Shown: one piece after another, positions 7,062-15,221 of the stretch
How positions within the stretch are numbered: the stretch's first letter is position 1
How the letters are laid out: each line of letters opens with the position of its first letter
From: Pseudomonadota bacterium
Lineage (GTDB): Bacteria > Desulfobacterota > Syntrophorhabdia > Syntrophorhabdales > Syntrophorhabdaceae
Reading direction: 5' to 3'
NCBI GenBank assembly: GCA_026388315.1
Contig: JAPLKA010000020.1
Coordinates: 1-46,654 of the forward strand
Length of the DNA: 46,654 nt
Notes under the pieces: generated by a model
What the model was told of the DNA's origin: nothing
The model's input: the letters and a program-made list of their open reading frames with translations, nothing else
The model's database searches: none
Program-made: the position numbers and the translations under genes

Positions 7062-9536
7062 ATGGAAACAGCTTCCTCGGCTTCCCCTCATCACATATTG
7101 CGCTCATACTTTGGTTATGATGCGTTTAGAGGCAATCAAGAAGATGTTATTCGACACCTTCTGTCTGGAAAAGATGCATTCGTTCTCATGCCCACAGGAA
7201 GCGGTAAATCGTTATGTTATCAGATCCCTGCCATTATTCTTCCGGGAGTATGTGTAGTCATTTCCCCTCTTATTGCCCTTATGCAGGACCAGGTGGACGG
7301 GATCAGTGAACTTGGAATTAAAGCAGGATTTCTTAATTCTACCTTAAGTCCAGGTGAAGCATACAGAGTTGAGAAAAAAGTAATCGCCGGTGAACTGGAT
7401 TTACTTTATGTAGCGCCAGAAAGGATGATGACAGAAAACTTCATGAGGCTGCTTAAAAGGATAAAAATAAGCCTGTTTGCAGTAGATGAAGCACATTGCG
7501 TCTCTCAATGGGGCCATGATTTCAGGCCAGAGTATTTAAAACTCAACATCCTTCCGGAAGAGTTTCCTCATGTGCCGCGTGTTGCCCTCACTGCTACCGC
7601 TGACGAGATTACGAGAAAAGAAATAATAGAAAAGCTGCACCTTGAAAACGCCAGTCATTTTGTATCAAGCTTTGACCGTCCAAACATATATTACAGGATA
7701 GATGTGAAACAGAACGAAAAAGTCCAGCTTGTAAATTTTATCCAGGATGAACACCCTGGTGATTCGGGAATTATTTATTGCATGACGAGAAAAAAGGTTG
7801 AAGCTATTGCAAGCTTCCTCTCTGAAAAAGGTTTTACTGCTCTTCCTTATCACGCAGGCCTTGAACAAGAGCTGCGGCTTCAAAATCAGAGGAGGTTCCT
7901 CCAGAACGAAGGCATGATTATGGTTGCAACTATAGCATTCGGGATGGGCATCGACAAGCCGGATGTTAGATTTGTAGCCCATTTAAATCTGCCAAAAACG
8001 CTTGAGAGCTATTACCAGGAAACCGGACGTGCAGGACGTGACGGTGAAAAAGCTGATGCATGGATGATATATAGCCTTGCCGATACAATTATTCTACGGC
8101 AGATATTGGAATCTTCTGACGGGAACGAACAATTCAAATGGATTCAGAGACGCAAGATGGAAGCCATGCTGGGATATTGCGAAACAACAAAATGCCGCAG
8201 ACAGGTCCTGCTGGGATATTTCGGGGAAAAACTTTCCGAAGCATGCGGAAAATGTGATGTGTGCGAAGGGAGAGTGGAAACCATAGACGGAACACTGATT
8301 GCCCGGAAAGCCCTCACATGTGCATACAAGACAGGGCAGATGTTTGGAGCTGCGTATTTGACCGATGTATTGCTTGGAAAAGAATCAGCGAGAATCCAAG
8401 GTTTCGGTCACGATAAACTGCCTGCTTTCGGTGCTGGAAAAGAACTTTCTGAAACAGAGTGGAAGTCTGTATTCAGGCAGCTCGTTGCTGCAGGCCTGTT
8501 AAGGGTGGACATTGATGGTAAGGGTGGTTTTAGATTGACCTCAAAGTGTAACTCTATATTCAAAAATGAACAGAAGGTCGAGTTACGGAAAGACCCTGTT
8601 CCTGCTTATCTTACAAAAAAAGCTAAACCTGTAAAAGCCAAATCTGAAACATCTAACGAAAGGAATAAAGTCAAAACCATTGCCTACCCCTTTCAAAACG
8701 AAATCTGGAATGCGCTTCGTTCACTAAGACACGAAATCGCAGAAAAGAAAAGGCTGCCGGCATATGCTATCTTCCATGACAGCACACTGAAAGCACTCTG
8801 TGAACATCTCCCGGGTTCGTTGGAAGAAATGCGGAGCATTCCGGGAGTAGGTGAAAAAAGGCTTGAGATGTATGGCGAACAGATTCTGAAAATTATCAAA
8901 CAGATTAAAGGGAAAAATATTAATAATTCTGAATCTCTGAAAAAATCATCCAATTCTACAGATAATCCATCTACAGATACAGAACCCACAGAAGAAGCAG
9001 ACCATAGTGCTGCCAAAAACGAAAAAGAGATGAAAAAAGAGGAAATACTTCAGCTCATTAGTCACAGTAAACTTACCTCGAATGAAATAGCTGAAAAAGT
9101 TGGTGTCTCAATGCAGACCGTATGGGCATACAAGGGCCATATAAACATGGGTACTTACGAAAATAAAGCAATAACAGACGAAGAAAACACCTCCGGGTCA
9201 GATGAAACGATTGACAACCCCATGGGCTCTGTAAGTCAACAAACCGGGAATCCACAACAAATAACCATAGCGGAAGCTGTTGAGATTGTAAATAATCTTC
9301 CGTTGGTCATACAGAATGATGAAAATACGGATAGTCTAATCTCGGAAACCAGAGCAAGCTATAGAAGGGCTTTTGAACCGTGGAGTAAAAAAGAGGATGA
9401 TCTTCTCATAGAACTGTATCGCAGCGTTGAAGCAACCAAGGCTCTGGCTGAGATTTTATGCAGACAACCAACTGCCATAGAATCCCGTATCTTCAGGCTG
9501 CAACAAAGTGCTATCAAGCAACCCGGTAATGCTTAA
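7062..9536 (+). CDS. recQ: RecQ-type ATP-dependent DNA helicase with C-terminal HTH and SANT-like extensions
   Basis: This 3'-5' superfamily 2 helicase unwinds recombination and repair intermediates. The Walker A motif MPTGSGKSLCYQ is near residue 43. The motif II/aromatic-rich loop VDEAHCVSQWGHDFRPEY lies near 140-157, and motif VI YYQETGRAGRDG near 318. The RecQ zinc site (CETTKCRR ... CGKCDVC) lies near 370-400, and an HRDC domain (PGSLEEMRSIPGVGEKRL) near 585-605. Typical RecQ proteins stop at 600-730 residues. This one has 824, with an added HTH-like segment (LTSNEIAEKVGVSMQTVWAYK, about 670-690) and a Myb/SANT-like helix set near the end (EPWSKKEDDLLIELYRS, about 773-789). The start is an ATG without a strong ribosome-binding site. 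Confidence 0.93.
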   Translation: METASSASPHHILRSYFGYDAFRGNQEDVIRHLLSGKDAFVLMPTGSGKSLCYQIPAIILPGVCVVISPLIALMQDQVDGISELGIKAGFLNSTLSPGEAYRVEKKVIAGELDLLYVAPERMMTENFMRLLKRIKISLFAVDEAHCVSQWGHDFRPEYLKLNILPEEFPHVPRVALTATADEITRKEIIEKLHLENASHFVSSFDRPNIYYRIDVKQNEKVQLVNFIQDEHPGDSGIIYCMTRKKVEAIASFLSEKGFTALPYHAGLEQELRLQNQRRFLQNEGMIMVATIAFGMGIDKPDVRFVAHLNLPKTLESYYQETGRAGRDGEKADAWMIYSLADTIILRQILESSDGNEQFKWIQRRKMEAMLGYCETTKCRRQVLLGYFGEKLSEACGKCDVCEGRVETIDGTLIARKALTCAYKTGQMFGAAYLTDVLLGKESARIQGFGHDKLPAFGAGKELSETEWKSVFRQLVAAGLLRVDIDGKGGFRLTSKCNSIFKNEQKVELRKDPVPAYLTKKAKPVKAKSETSNERNKVKTIAYPFQNEIWNALRSLRHEIAEKKRLPAYAIFHDSTLKALCEHLPGSLEEMRSIPGVGEKRLEMYGEQILKIIKQIKGKNINNSESLKKSSNSTDNPSTDTEPTEEADHSAAKNEKEMKKEEILQLISHSKLTSNEIAEKVGVSMQTVWAYKGHINMGTYENKAITDEENTSGSDETIDNPMGSVSQQTGNPQQITIAEAVEIVNNLPLVIQNDENTDSLISETRASYRRAFEPWSKKEDDLLIELYRSVEATKALAEILCRQPTAIESRIFRLQQSAIKQPGNA

Positions 9537-9654
9537 CATTGTGAATCAGTTATTGTTTTTGCCTCGACTTGCCAGACGAGCTTTTATCGCAGCTTTCACT
9601 TCATAATACACAGAAATGACCAGTGAGAAAGTTAAAATTACCAATTATTTTGTA

Positions 9655-9673
9655 CACCTACCTATACGTACCA
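9655..9673 (+). repeat. left end of the tyrosine-recombinase element (core plus arm)
   Basis: The crossover-like core CACCTAC is followed by the arm CTATACGTACCA, whose exact reverse complement is the right-end arm. Outside it lies ATTTTGTA. The left end is 78 bases upstream of the first recombinase start. The remaining sequence between recQ and this end (9537-9654) shows no gene. Confidence 0.75.
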
Positions 9674-9751
9674 AAATATCTTGACCTCCGGTAATGCAGG
9701 GGTTAATCATTTATCCTGCTTTCTCTAAACAAAAGAAAAAGGAGGAAGAAG

Positions 9752-10750
9752 ATGGAACATGTAAATGCAATACCTAAACAGGCAGACAGCAGCAAAGAAG
9801 GAGTACGTGAGCGGACCACGCTCGACCATATCATCGAAAGACTTGCCTCTATGGAGCTTCCCGGCAAGGAGTACCTTGAGCAGTACATGCATTACAAATG
9901 GCGGGTAAACCACAAGCCCAAAACTATGAAAGGCTCTTTCACTTCGATTGTGCTTTTTCTAACGTTTTATGGGGCATCGGGCAAAAGCGACATTACCCGC
10001 CTTGAACGTTCTGATCTTGAGGCCTTTATCGAGCACGAGCAGGATCGCGGCATGTACATCTCGACGGTAAAAGTGCGCATGGCCTCCGTAATCGCTTTCG
10101 TCCACTTCCTCATGGAACAGGACATCCTCTCCTCATTGCTCCTTAAGAAAACAATCAGATTAAAACTTCCCGAGACCCTCCCCCGGGCAATGAACCCGGG
10201 TGATGTAAAAAGACTCATCGGGTCGATCGACGTCGTGAGGGATCGCGCGCTTATCCTTCTCCTTTTGCGGACAGGAATACGTATCGGCGAGGCCTTAAGC
10301 CTCACCATGAACGACATCGACCTCGCAGAGAAGAAGATCCATGTGCTGGAGGGGGAGAAAAACAGCATGGGCCGAGTGGTCTATCTCTCGGGAGATGCCG
10401 TCTTCGCGTTGAAGCGGTGGCTGGCTGTACAGAATAAGGAAAACGCTTACATCTTCTCCGGACGGGGCAATTCCCCCATCTGCTACAGCACCGCCAGAAG
10501 CCGCTTCTTTGTCTACCTCAGGAAAGCCGGACTTGAACATAAAGGCTATACGGTTCACTGCCTTCGTCACACCTTTGCAAGCGAGCTCCTCAATGCCGGC
10601 ATGCGTCTCGAAGTCTTACAGCAACTCTTAGGCCATCGGGATATTGAGGTCACCCGGCATTATGCGAGGCTTACCGACAGAACCAGGGAAGAAGAATACT
10701 TCCGTGCCATGGCGATCATCGAAAAAGGAGGGATCCATGGAGATTACTGA
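9752..10750 (+). CDS. tyrosine recombinase/integrase, first of a pair
   Basis: This 332-residue XerC/D-like recombinase has an N-terminal SAM-like core-binding domain (about 35-125) and a catalytic domain (about 145-325). The catalytic residues are visible: Arg in LLLRTGIRIGEALSL, His-x-x-Arg in CLRHTFASELL, the second His in LLGHRDIEVTRHYARL, and the tyrosine in the same block. A strong AAGGAGGAAG precedes the ATG. The stop overlaps the start of the second recombinase by 14 bases. The pair probably act together as a heteromeric strand-exchange enzyme on the element ends. Confidence 0.9.
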   Translation: MEHVNAIPKQADSSKEGVRERTTLDHIIERLASMELPGKEYLEQYMHYKWRVNHKPKTMKGSFTSIVLFLTFYGASGKSDITRLERSDLEAFIEHEQDRGMYISTVKVRMASVIAFVHFLMEQDILSSLLLKKTIRLKLPETLPRAMNPGDVKRLIGSIDVVRDRALILLLLRTGIRIGEALSLTMNDIDLAEKKIHVLEGEKNSMGRVVYLSGDAVFALKRWLAVQNKENAYIFSGRGNSPICYSTARSRFFVYLRKAGLEHKGYTVHCLRHTFASELLNAGMRLEVLQQLLGHRDIEVTRHYARLTDRTREEEYFRAMAIIEKGGIHGDY

Positions 10751-11717
10751 GAGATACGGCAGGTCGCTTAAGAGAAAAAACTGTGCCCCGTACACAATAA
10801 AGAACTACATGAACAGGATAGCTCATTTTACCCGTTGGCTTCGTATTCCCCTCTTTGAGGTAACCCGCCGGGAGATAGGGTTGTATGTGGACCGCCTCCT
10901 GAGGAAACACTGCTCGCCGAAGACGATCGCCTGCCATTTGCAGACCCTGCATCTGTTCTTCGCCTACCTCATCGAGGAAGAAAAAATAGCGATGGACAAC
11001 CCTGTTCGAAAGGTCTCTATCCGTCTGCCTAAACCTTTGCCCCGGTGCCTGAAGGACAAAGATGCAGAGAGGTTTTTTGCCGTTATCACCGATCCGAGGG
11101 ACAAAGCCATGTTCATGCTCATGCTCCGCTCGGGTCTGAGGGTCGAAGAGGTTGCCGGCCTCACAGTCGATGCAATAGACTACCGGAGACGGCAGTTGTT
11201 TGTAGTAAGGGGAAAAGGCGCCAAGGACAGGGTGGTCTATCTCAGCGACGATGCTATATCCGCCCTTGGCGTCTATCTGGCAAAACGGCCGTCGAAGGCA
11301 AAGAAGCTCTTCCTCGTTCAGAAAGGGCTGCATAAAGGAACACCGATCTCCGTCCGGGGGATCCAAAGAAGGATGGAACGCTATGCACAAAAGAGCGGGG
11401 TCACTGTATCATGCCACGCACTGAGGCACACATTCGCAACCCAGCTTCTGAACGCAGACGCCGACCTCGCCACGATCCAGGACCTTTTAGGCCATGCGCA
11501 CATTACAACGACCCAGCGGTACTGCCGGGTGGCCAACCTCAAGGTCGAACGGGACTATCACAAGGCCATGGAAGTGGTCCTGCAAAGAACCCAAAAGATG
11601 GAGGACGGGCACAACCGTCCTCACTGGTCAAACCCGGTCAGGAAAATGTGCATCCCCCTTAGTTCGCCGGAAGATGAAGAAAGGAGCTTTAAATGGCAAA
11701 AAGTAAAGATGAACTGA
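10737..11717 (+). CDS. tyrosine recombinase/integrase, second of a pair
   Basis: This is a 326-residue recombinase. The frame is open further upstream to 10644, but ATG 10737 sits four bases after AAAGGAGGG and removes a tail overlapping the first gene, so I use it. Catalytic residues: Arg in LMLRSGLRVEEVAGL, His-x-x-Arg in CHALRHTFATQLL, His in LLGHAHITTTQRYCRV, and Tyr in the same block. All are intact. It overlaps both neighbours, so the three genes form one translational unit. It resembles XerC/XerD but is clearly part of the element and not a chromosome dimer-resolution enzyme. Confidence 0.9.
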   Translation: MEITERYGRSLKRKNCAPYTIKNYMNRIAHFTRWLRIPLFEVTRREIGLYVDRLLRKHCSPKTIACHLQTLHLFFAYLIEEEKIAMDNPVRKVSIRLPKPLPRCLKDKDAERFFAVITDPRDKAMFMLMLRSGLRVEEVAGLTVDAIDYRRRQLFVVRGKGAKDRVVYLSDDAISALGVYLAKRPSKAKKLFLVQKGLHKGTPISVRGIQRRMERYAQKSGVTVSCHALRHTFATQLLNADADLATIQDLLGHAHITTTQRYCRVANLKVERDYHKAMEVVLQRTQKMEDGHNRPHWSNPVRKMCIPLSSPEDEERSFKWQKVKMN

Positions 11718-12856
11718 ATAACATGGTCGATGAGATCACCATCGATGCGTACAACGACGACGAACAACTCAGCGCCTTCGGGCAAGCCTTTGAGGACGAC
11801 CTCTCCCTGCCCGCGGAGGCCTTTGTGGTAGGAGAGCCTGTGACAGTGATGGCAATCGGATACGAGGGGAACGAGCGTCAGGGGCTCACCGCTACATGCC
11901 GGCGGGACGGATCCATATATATGGTTGCGGCCCACAGCCTCATCTTCCCTGACAACTCAAAAGCGGGCGATTATATAGCGGCCTACCGCACATGGCTCGG
12001 CATCGAGCCTTACCTGCATGTCAAGAAACGACCAACAGACGACCTCGACATGAGCAGGGCCGCCGAACTCATCGTCCTTTCGGTTAGAACAAACGCCATC
12101 TCATGCCGTATCCCCGGAAAGGACCGTAGCCTTACCCTTCGTCCCTCCGGATACCGGGAGATCGCGCCGGGCGAGATCATTACCGTATCTCCACGGAAGA
12201 AGTGGCAATATAAAGGCCATCTGTACCTTGCCGGCGAGATCATCGCATCTCGCACCGATATACCAACTCTGGGGCTTGCGCCTTTAACGCTCCATGAAAT
12301 TGGAGTGTGGGACCCCGGAGAACACTATTGGGGAGAGCCTCCATTGGAGTTATGGGCCAGGCCCGTAATCAAGCGGGGCATACGCCCCGAATATGAAATG
12401 GAGCAGGTGCTTCCCGGCGAAGACCCCGACAATCCCGACACAGACCCGATCCTTGATGCCGTCGACCTCGAACAGTCAGGTGACCACAAAAATGCCCGCC
12501 GCATACTCATGGATATGCTCGCATCGGATCTGCGCTGTCTCGATGCCCATGCACATCTGGGAAATTTTGCGTTCCCCCGGAACCCCGACATGGCAGTCCG
12601 CCATTACGATATGGGAATCAAAATAGGAGAGTTCTCCCTCGGTTCAAACTTTGACGGTCTCCTTCCGTGGGGGTGCATACACAACCGGCCCTTCCTCCGC
12701 TGCCTCCACGGTTACGGCCTTTGCCTGTGGCGCTTTGGCCGGTTGAGGGATGCGGAAAAAATATTCACCCGCATGCTCTGGCTCAATCCGACGGACAACC
12801 AGGGTGCACGTTTTAACCTGTCCGAGGTAAAAGGAGGAAAGACCTGGCATGAATAA
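11693..12856 (+). CDS. unknown passenger protein with TPR-like C-terminus
   Basis: This 387-residue cytoplasmic protein starts behind GAAAGGAGC and overlaps the second recombinase by 25 bases. The first 230 residues look beta-rich (EPVTVMAIGYEGNERQGLTATCRRDG, and a segment with EIITVSPRKKWQYKGHLYLAGE). The C-terminal part (about 255-375) reads as TPR-like helix pairs: DAVDLEQSGDHKNARRILMDML, then HLGNFAFPRNPDMAVRHYDMGI, then YGLCLWRFGRLRDAEKIFTRML. It has no transposase or nuclease motif. Its coupling to the recombinases suggests either an accessory recombination factor or a selfish cargo protein. I do not know the family name. Confidence 0.75.
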   Translation: MAKSKDELNNMVDEITIDAYNDDEQLSAFGQAFEDDLSLPAEAFVVGEPVTVMAIGYEGNERQGLTATCRRDGSIYMVAAHSLIFPDNSKAGDYIAAYRTWLGIEPYLHVKKRPTDDLDMSRAAELIVLSVRTNAISCRIPGKDRSLTLRPSGYREIAPGEIITVSPRKKWQYKGHLYLAGEIIASRTDIPTLGLAPLTLHEIGVWDPGEHYWGEPPLELWARPVIKRGIRPEYEMEQVLPGEDPDNPDTDPILDAVDLEQSGDHKNARRILMDMLASDLRCLDAHAHLGNFAFPRNPDMAVRHYDMGIKIGEFSLGSNFDGLLPWGCIHNRPFLRCLHGYGLCLWRFGRLRDAEKIFTRMLWLNPTDNQGARFNLSEVKGGKTWHE

Positions 12857-12882
12857 AGATCTATCAATAAAACAGGAAGTTA

Positions 12883-12929
12883 TCTGTGGGAATGTGGAAA
12901 GCTGTTCCACCTTCCCACATTCCCACAGA
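12883..12929. repeat. perfect 15-bp inverted repeat at the element's right side
   Basis: TCTGTGGGAATGTGG (12883-12897) is the exact reverse complement of CCACATTCCCACAGA (12915-12929), with a 17-base loop. It starts 26 bases after the passenger gene stop. It lacks a following T run, so it is not a standard terminator; it may stabilise the transcript or bind a recombinase. The rest of 12930..13051 shows no gene. Confidence 0.65.
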
Positions 12930-13051
12930 CACGGCGGCGGCGGATGTGATGGCCTCAGAAAAGGAAACAAATTGTCTTGACAGAAGCATGGAGAAAAGCG
13001 ATAATAAAAAATGGTGTTTAACTATATAATATCAATAGAGAATGTAGGATA

Positions 13052-13070
13052 TGGTACGTATAGCACCTAC
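13052..13070 (+). repeat. right end of the tyrosine-recombinase element (arm plus core)
   Basis: The arm TGGTACGTATAG is the inverse of the left arm and is followed by the same 7-bp core CACCTAC in direct orientation. Joining the outer flanks around one core gives TTGTA, CACC, TACAA, a palindromic empty site. Confidence 0.75.
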
Positions 13071-13124
13071 AAGTCTACACCATGACGGTTTTGCCTTTAT
13101 GCACCATTACCACAAAAAAGCTGC

Positions 13125-13153
13125 AAGACGACGGCCTTCAAGGCGTTCTTTTT
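13125..13153. terminator. imperfect hairpin with T run downstream of the permease gene
   Basis: An imperfect stem (ACGGCCT against AGGCGT, with a bulge) is followed by TTCTTTTT on the plus strand and flanked by an A run. It could therefore stop transcription arriving from either side. It lies just past the stop of the minus-strand permease gene. Confidence 0.4.
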
Positions 13154-13157
13154 GGCT

Positions 13158-13934
13158 TTACGCATACGATTTTTTACCCGATAAGAGCCTTACTCCGTAC
13201 AGAACCCCCAGCCCAATGGTGATCAAAATCAGAACAAGAACCGCAGTGCCCTCGATATCCGCTCCGGAAAGTCGCATAAATATGGCAACCGGAAGGGTTT
13301 CAGTCTTCATAGACATCGAACCGGCTACAGTGATTGTTGCGCCGAACTCCCCTACAGCCTTTGCCCAGGTGAGAACAGAGGAGGCAATAATGCCCCGTTT
13401 GCTCAACGGCAGAACAACACTGAAAAAAACGTCGGAGGGTGTGGCTCCAAGGGTTCTTGCTGTTTCTTCGTAGACTCGGGGAATTTCATCCATGGCTGCC
13501 TTGATGAGCCGAATGGCTACCCCTACCGTGGTAACGAACTGAGCGAGAAGTATCCCGTATACCGTGAAAACAAACTGTACCCCCCGCTCCTGTACAAATT
13601 GTCCTGCAGGAGTGTTGAAAGAAATGAGAATCATCGCGCCCAGCGCTACCGGGGAAACGATCATAGGAAGTTCGAGAAGGGTGTCTATAATCTGTCTGCC
13701 GAAAAAGGTGAACCTCGACAAGGCGTATGCCGAAGGAAGGGCAACGAAAACGGAAATGGCCGTGGCGACAGTCGCAGTGATGAGACTCAATCGAACGGAA
13801 AACAGTACTCTTTCTGAAAAAAGCGTCTCGGTAAACAATGAGCCTTTATAGAAGTAAAAAAGGCAAAGGATAAGTCCTGCATAGACGCAGAAAACCCCTA
13901 CACTGAACGCGATAGTAAGCCGCTTAAAGCTCAC
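13158..13934 (-). CDS. modB: molybdate-type ABC transporter permease
   Basis: This 258-residue inner-membrane protein has about six hydrophobic spans. It carries the permease signature loop that contacts the ATPase (VYEETARTLGATPSDVFFSVVLP, about 160-183, an EAA-type loop). The family is the molybdate/tungstate/sulfate permease group. Its start overlaps the end of the binding-protein gene by four bases, so the two are coupled. The assignment to molybdate comes from the neighbouring binding protein and the ModE-like operator. The ATPase subunit (ModC) is not in the window, so the transporter is incomplete here or borrows an ATPase from elsewhere. Confidence 0.85.
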   Translation of the reverse strand: MSFKRLTIAFSVGVFCVYAGLILCLFYFYKGSLFTETLFSERVLFSVRLSLITATVATAISVFVALPSAYALSRFTFFGRQIIDTLLELPMIVSPVALGAMILISFNTPAGQFVQERGVQFVFTVYGILLAQFVTTVGVAIRLIKAAMDEIPRVYEETARTLGATPSDVFFSVVLPLSKRGIIASSVLTWAKAVGEFGATITVAGSMSMKTETLPVAIFMRLSGADIEGTAVLVLILITIGLGVLYGVRLLSGKKSYA

Positions 13935-14791
13935 TTACCCACCCACTGGGCGGGAACCACATACTCTCCCCCAACCGGCTTTTTTTCTCCAATCCAGGTG
14001 ATAGCTTCCTCCGGGCTCATAAAGTAATGGTATTTCTTAAACAAGGCTTTTCCTTCATCGGACAGAATGAAATCAATGAATTTTTGGGCAAGGGGCCTAT
14101 TGGAAGTGAATTTTGAAATCCCTATTGGAATATATCCGATACGGACTATTTCGTGTTTCTTAAGGGCAATGGTCTCAATACGTGCAGGGTCCCAATACTG
14201 AAACACTTCCCACCCTATTACTGCATCAGCCGTCTTTAAGGAGATGGCCGTTGCTGTTTTCTCACAGCTTTCGGTATAATTGACGAGGTTCTTTCTGAAC
14301 GCGGCCTTTTCTTCCAAGGTAAAATTCTTTTCTATAATTTCTACCGCGTAAAGTCCGACACAGACACCGTCGGGGTTGGCTATGGCAACTCGAATAGAAG
14401 GCTTTGTAAGATCTCGTAGTGATTTAATCACTTTCGGGTTACCCTTCTGCACGTTAATCGCGGGAACAAGGTACACTACATAACGTTCCGTCTCCGGGAA
14501 CACCAGCCCCTTCTTTTTGGCTATTTCCATATAATCAGATGAACCTGGGAAATAGATGTCCCCTTTCTTCGCGAGGGTCATCTGAGAAAGAACAAAACCC
14601 GATCCACCGAAGGTCACATTAACTTTGACTCCTGTTTTTTTCTCAAAAACCTTGGCTGCTTCTTCGGTTGGTGGCTTGCTTGCAGCACCGGCAAACACAA
14701 GAAGTTCTTCGCTGTGCGAATTGGGCGTTCCGGTGAAGAGGAAGAGCAGACCCATCGTAAGGGCAAACAGAATGATTTGTTTGGACATCAT
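13931..14791 (-). CDS. modA: molybdate-type ABC transporter periplasmic binding protein
   Basis: The 286-residue precursor begins with a cleavable signal peptide (hydrophobic core IILFALTMGLLFLF). The mature part opens with the ModA-like pattern ELLVFAGAASKPPTEEAAKVFEKKTG, in which the Ala-Ala-Ser segment lines the oxyanion pocket. Later blocks include SGFVLSQMTLAKKGDIYFPGS and DAVIGWEVF. It delivers molybdate or tungstate to the permease. A TTG in frame lies six bases further up, but ATG 14791 has AAGGAGGA ten bases upstream, so I use it. An inverted operator sits 34 bases before the start. Tungstate selectivity cannot be excluded. Confidence 0.88.
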   Translation of the reverse strand: MMSKQIILFALTMGLLFLFTGTPNSHSEELLVFAGAASKPPTEEAAKVFEKKTGVKVNVTFGGSGFVLSQMTLAKKGDIYFPGSSDYMEIAKKKGLVFPETERYVVYLVPAINVQKGNPKVIKSLRDLTKPSIRVAIANPDGVCVGLYAVEIIEKNFTLEEKAAFRKNLVNYTESCEKTATAISLKTADAVIGWEVFQYWDPARIETIALKKHEIVRIGYIPIGISKFTSNRPLAQKFIDFILSDEGKALFKKYHYFMSPEEAITWIGEKKPVGGEYVVPAQWVGK

Positions 14792-14824
14792 TGACAATAT
14801 TCCTCCTTGGTAGTTTCTTGATTC

Positions 14825-14848
14825 CGTTATATAATATCATAGATAACG
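14825..14848 (-). promoter_or_regulatory. ModE-type molybdate operator upstream of modA
   Basis: The plus strand reads CGTTATATA, six bases, TAGATAACG. Half-site sequence and six-base spacing match the known ModE operator of the E. coli modA promoter. It overlaps likely -10 sequences of modA, so molybdate-loaded ModE would repress. No modE gene is in the window. Confidence 0.8.
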
Positions 14849-15221
14849 CCTAAAGGGAATAGCAAAAAGGCGACCAGAGGGCAATCGATTACCACTTGAT
14901 ATGTTTATATCGTGGAAAATAAGCAGAAACTTGCTTTCAGGAAGTTGCAAACGCCATCTTCTGCTGAAAAAATCACAATCAAATATCTGCACCTTTCAAC
15001 CCATAATAAACGGAAATTTATCATAAATATTGGCACATTGGCGGGGATTGCACACACCTACAAGTCAGGCATAGGGTCTTTTGACTTTGCTACGTATAGA
15101 AGGAAGAAATGTTGGTTTATGGTAAACCGGTATCATCGGTAAATATAATGATACCGGTTGAATTGAATAATTTAATGGGTCTTGAGGTCTCGAAGTCCCT
15201 GAAGTCTAGAAGGGAGCAGGA
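14849..15221. other. gene-free spacer with a perfect 12-bp inverted repeat
   Basis: No convincing gene lies here. A GTG-initiated frame at 14912 lacks a ribosome-binding site and looks accidental. A perfect dyad, AACCGGTATCAT (15125-15136) and ATGATACCGGTT (15148-15159) with an 11-base loop, lies 60 bases past the peptidase stop and may protect or end that transcript, although no T run follows. A motif CGATTACCACTT at 14886-14897 recurs at 22409. Confidence 0.5.

Larger units (their letters stand above)
9655..13070 (+). mobile_element. 3.4-kb tyrosine-recombinase transposon with defined ends
   Basis: Three overlapping plus-strand genes (two tyrosine recombinases and a TPR-like passenger) are bracketed by ends I can align directly. 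The left end reads CACCTAC (9655-9661) then CTATACGTACCA (9662-9673). The right end reads TGGTACGTATAG (13052-13063) then CACCTAC (13064-13070). The 12-bp arms are perfect inverted repeats and the 7-bp core is directly repeated, as expected when tyrosine recombinases insert a circle by strand exchange within a short overlap. The genes are visibly more GC-rich than their neighbours, which fits recent arrival. It differs from recombinase-in-trio elements in having only two recombinases. No exact family is recognised. Confidence 0.75.

Noticed and set aside
10716-11390. 224-residue minus-strand open frame
   Set aside because: It is antisense to the second tyrosine recombinase, whose catalytic motifs are all intact; high GC explains the long open frame.
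14912-15142. 76-residue GTG-initiated frame in the modA-peptidase spacer
   Set aside because: It has no ribosome-binding site and no protein-like pattern; the spacer is better explained as non-coding.
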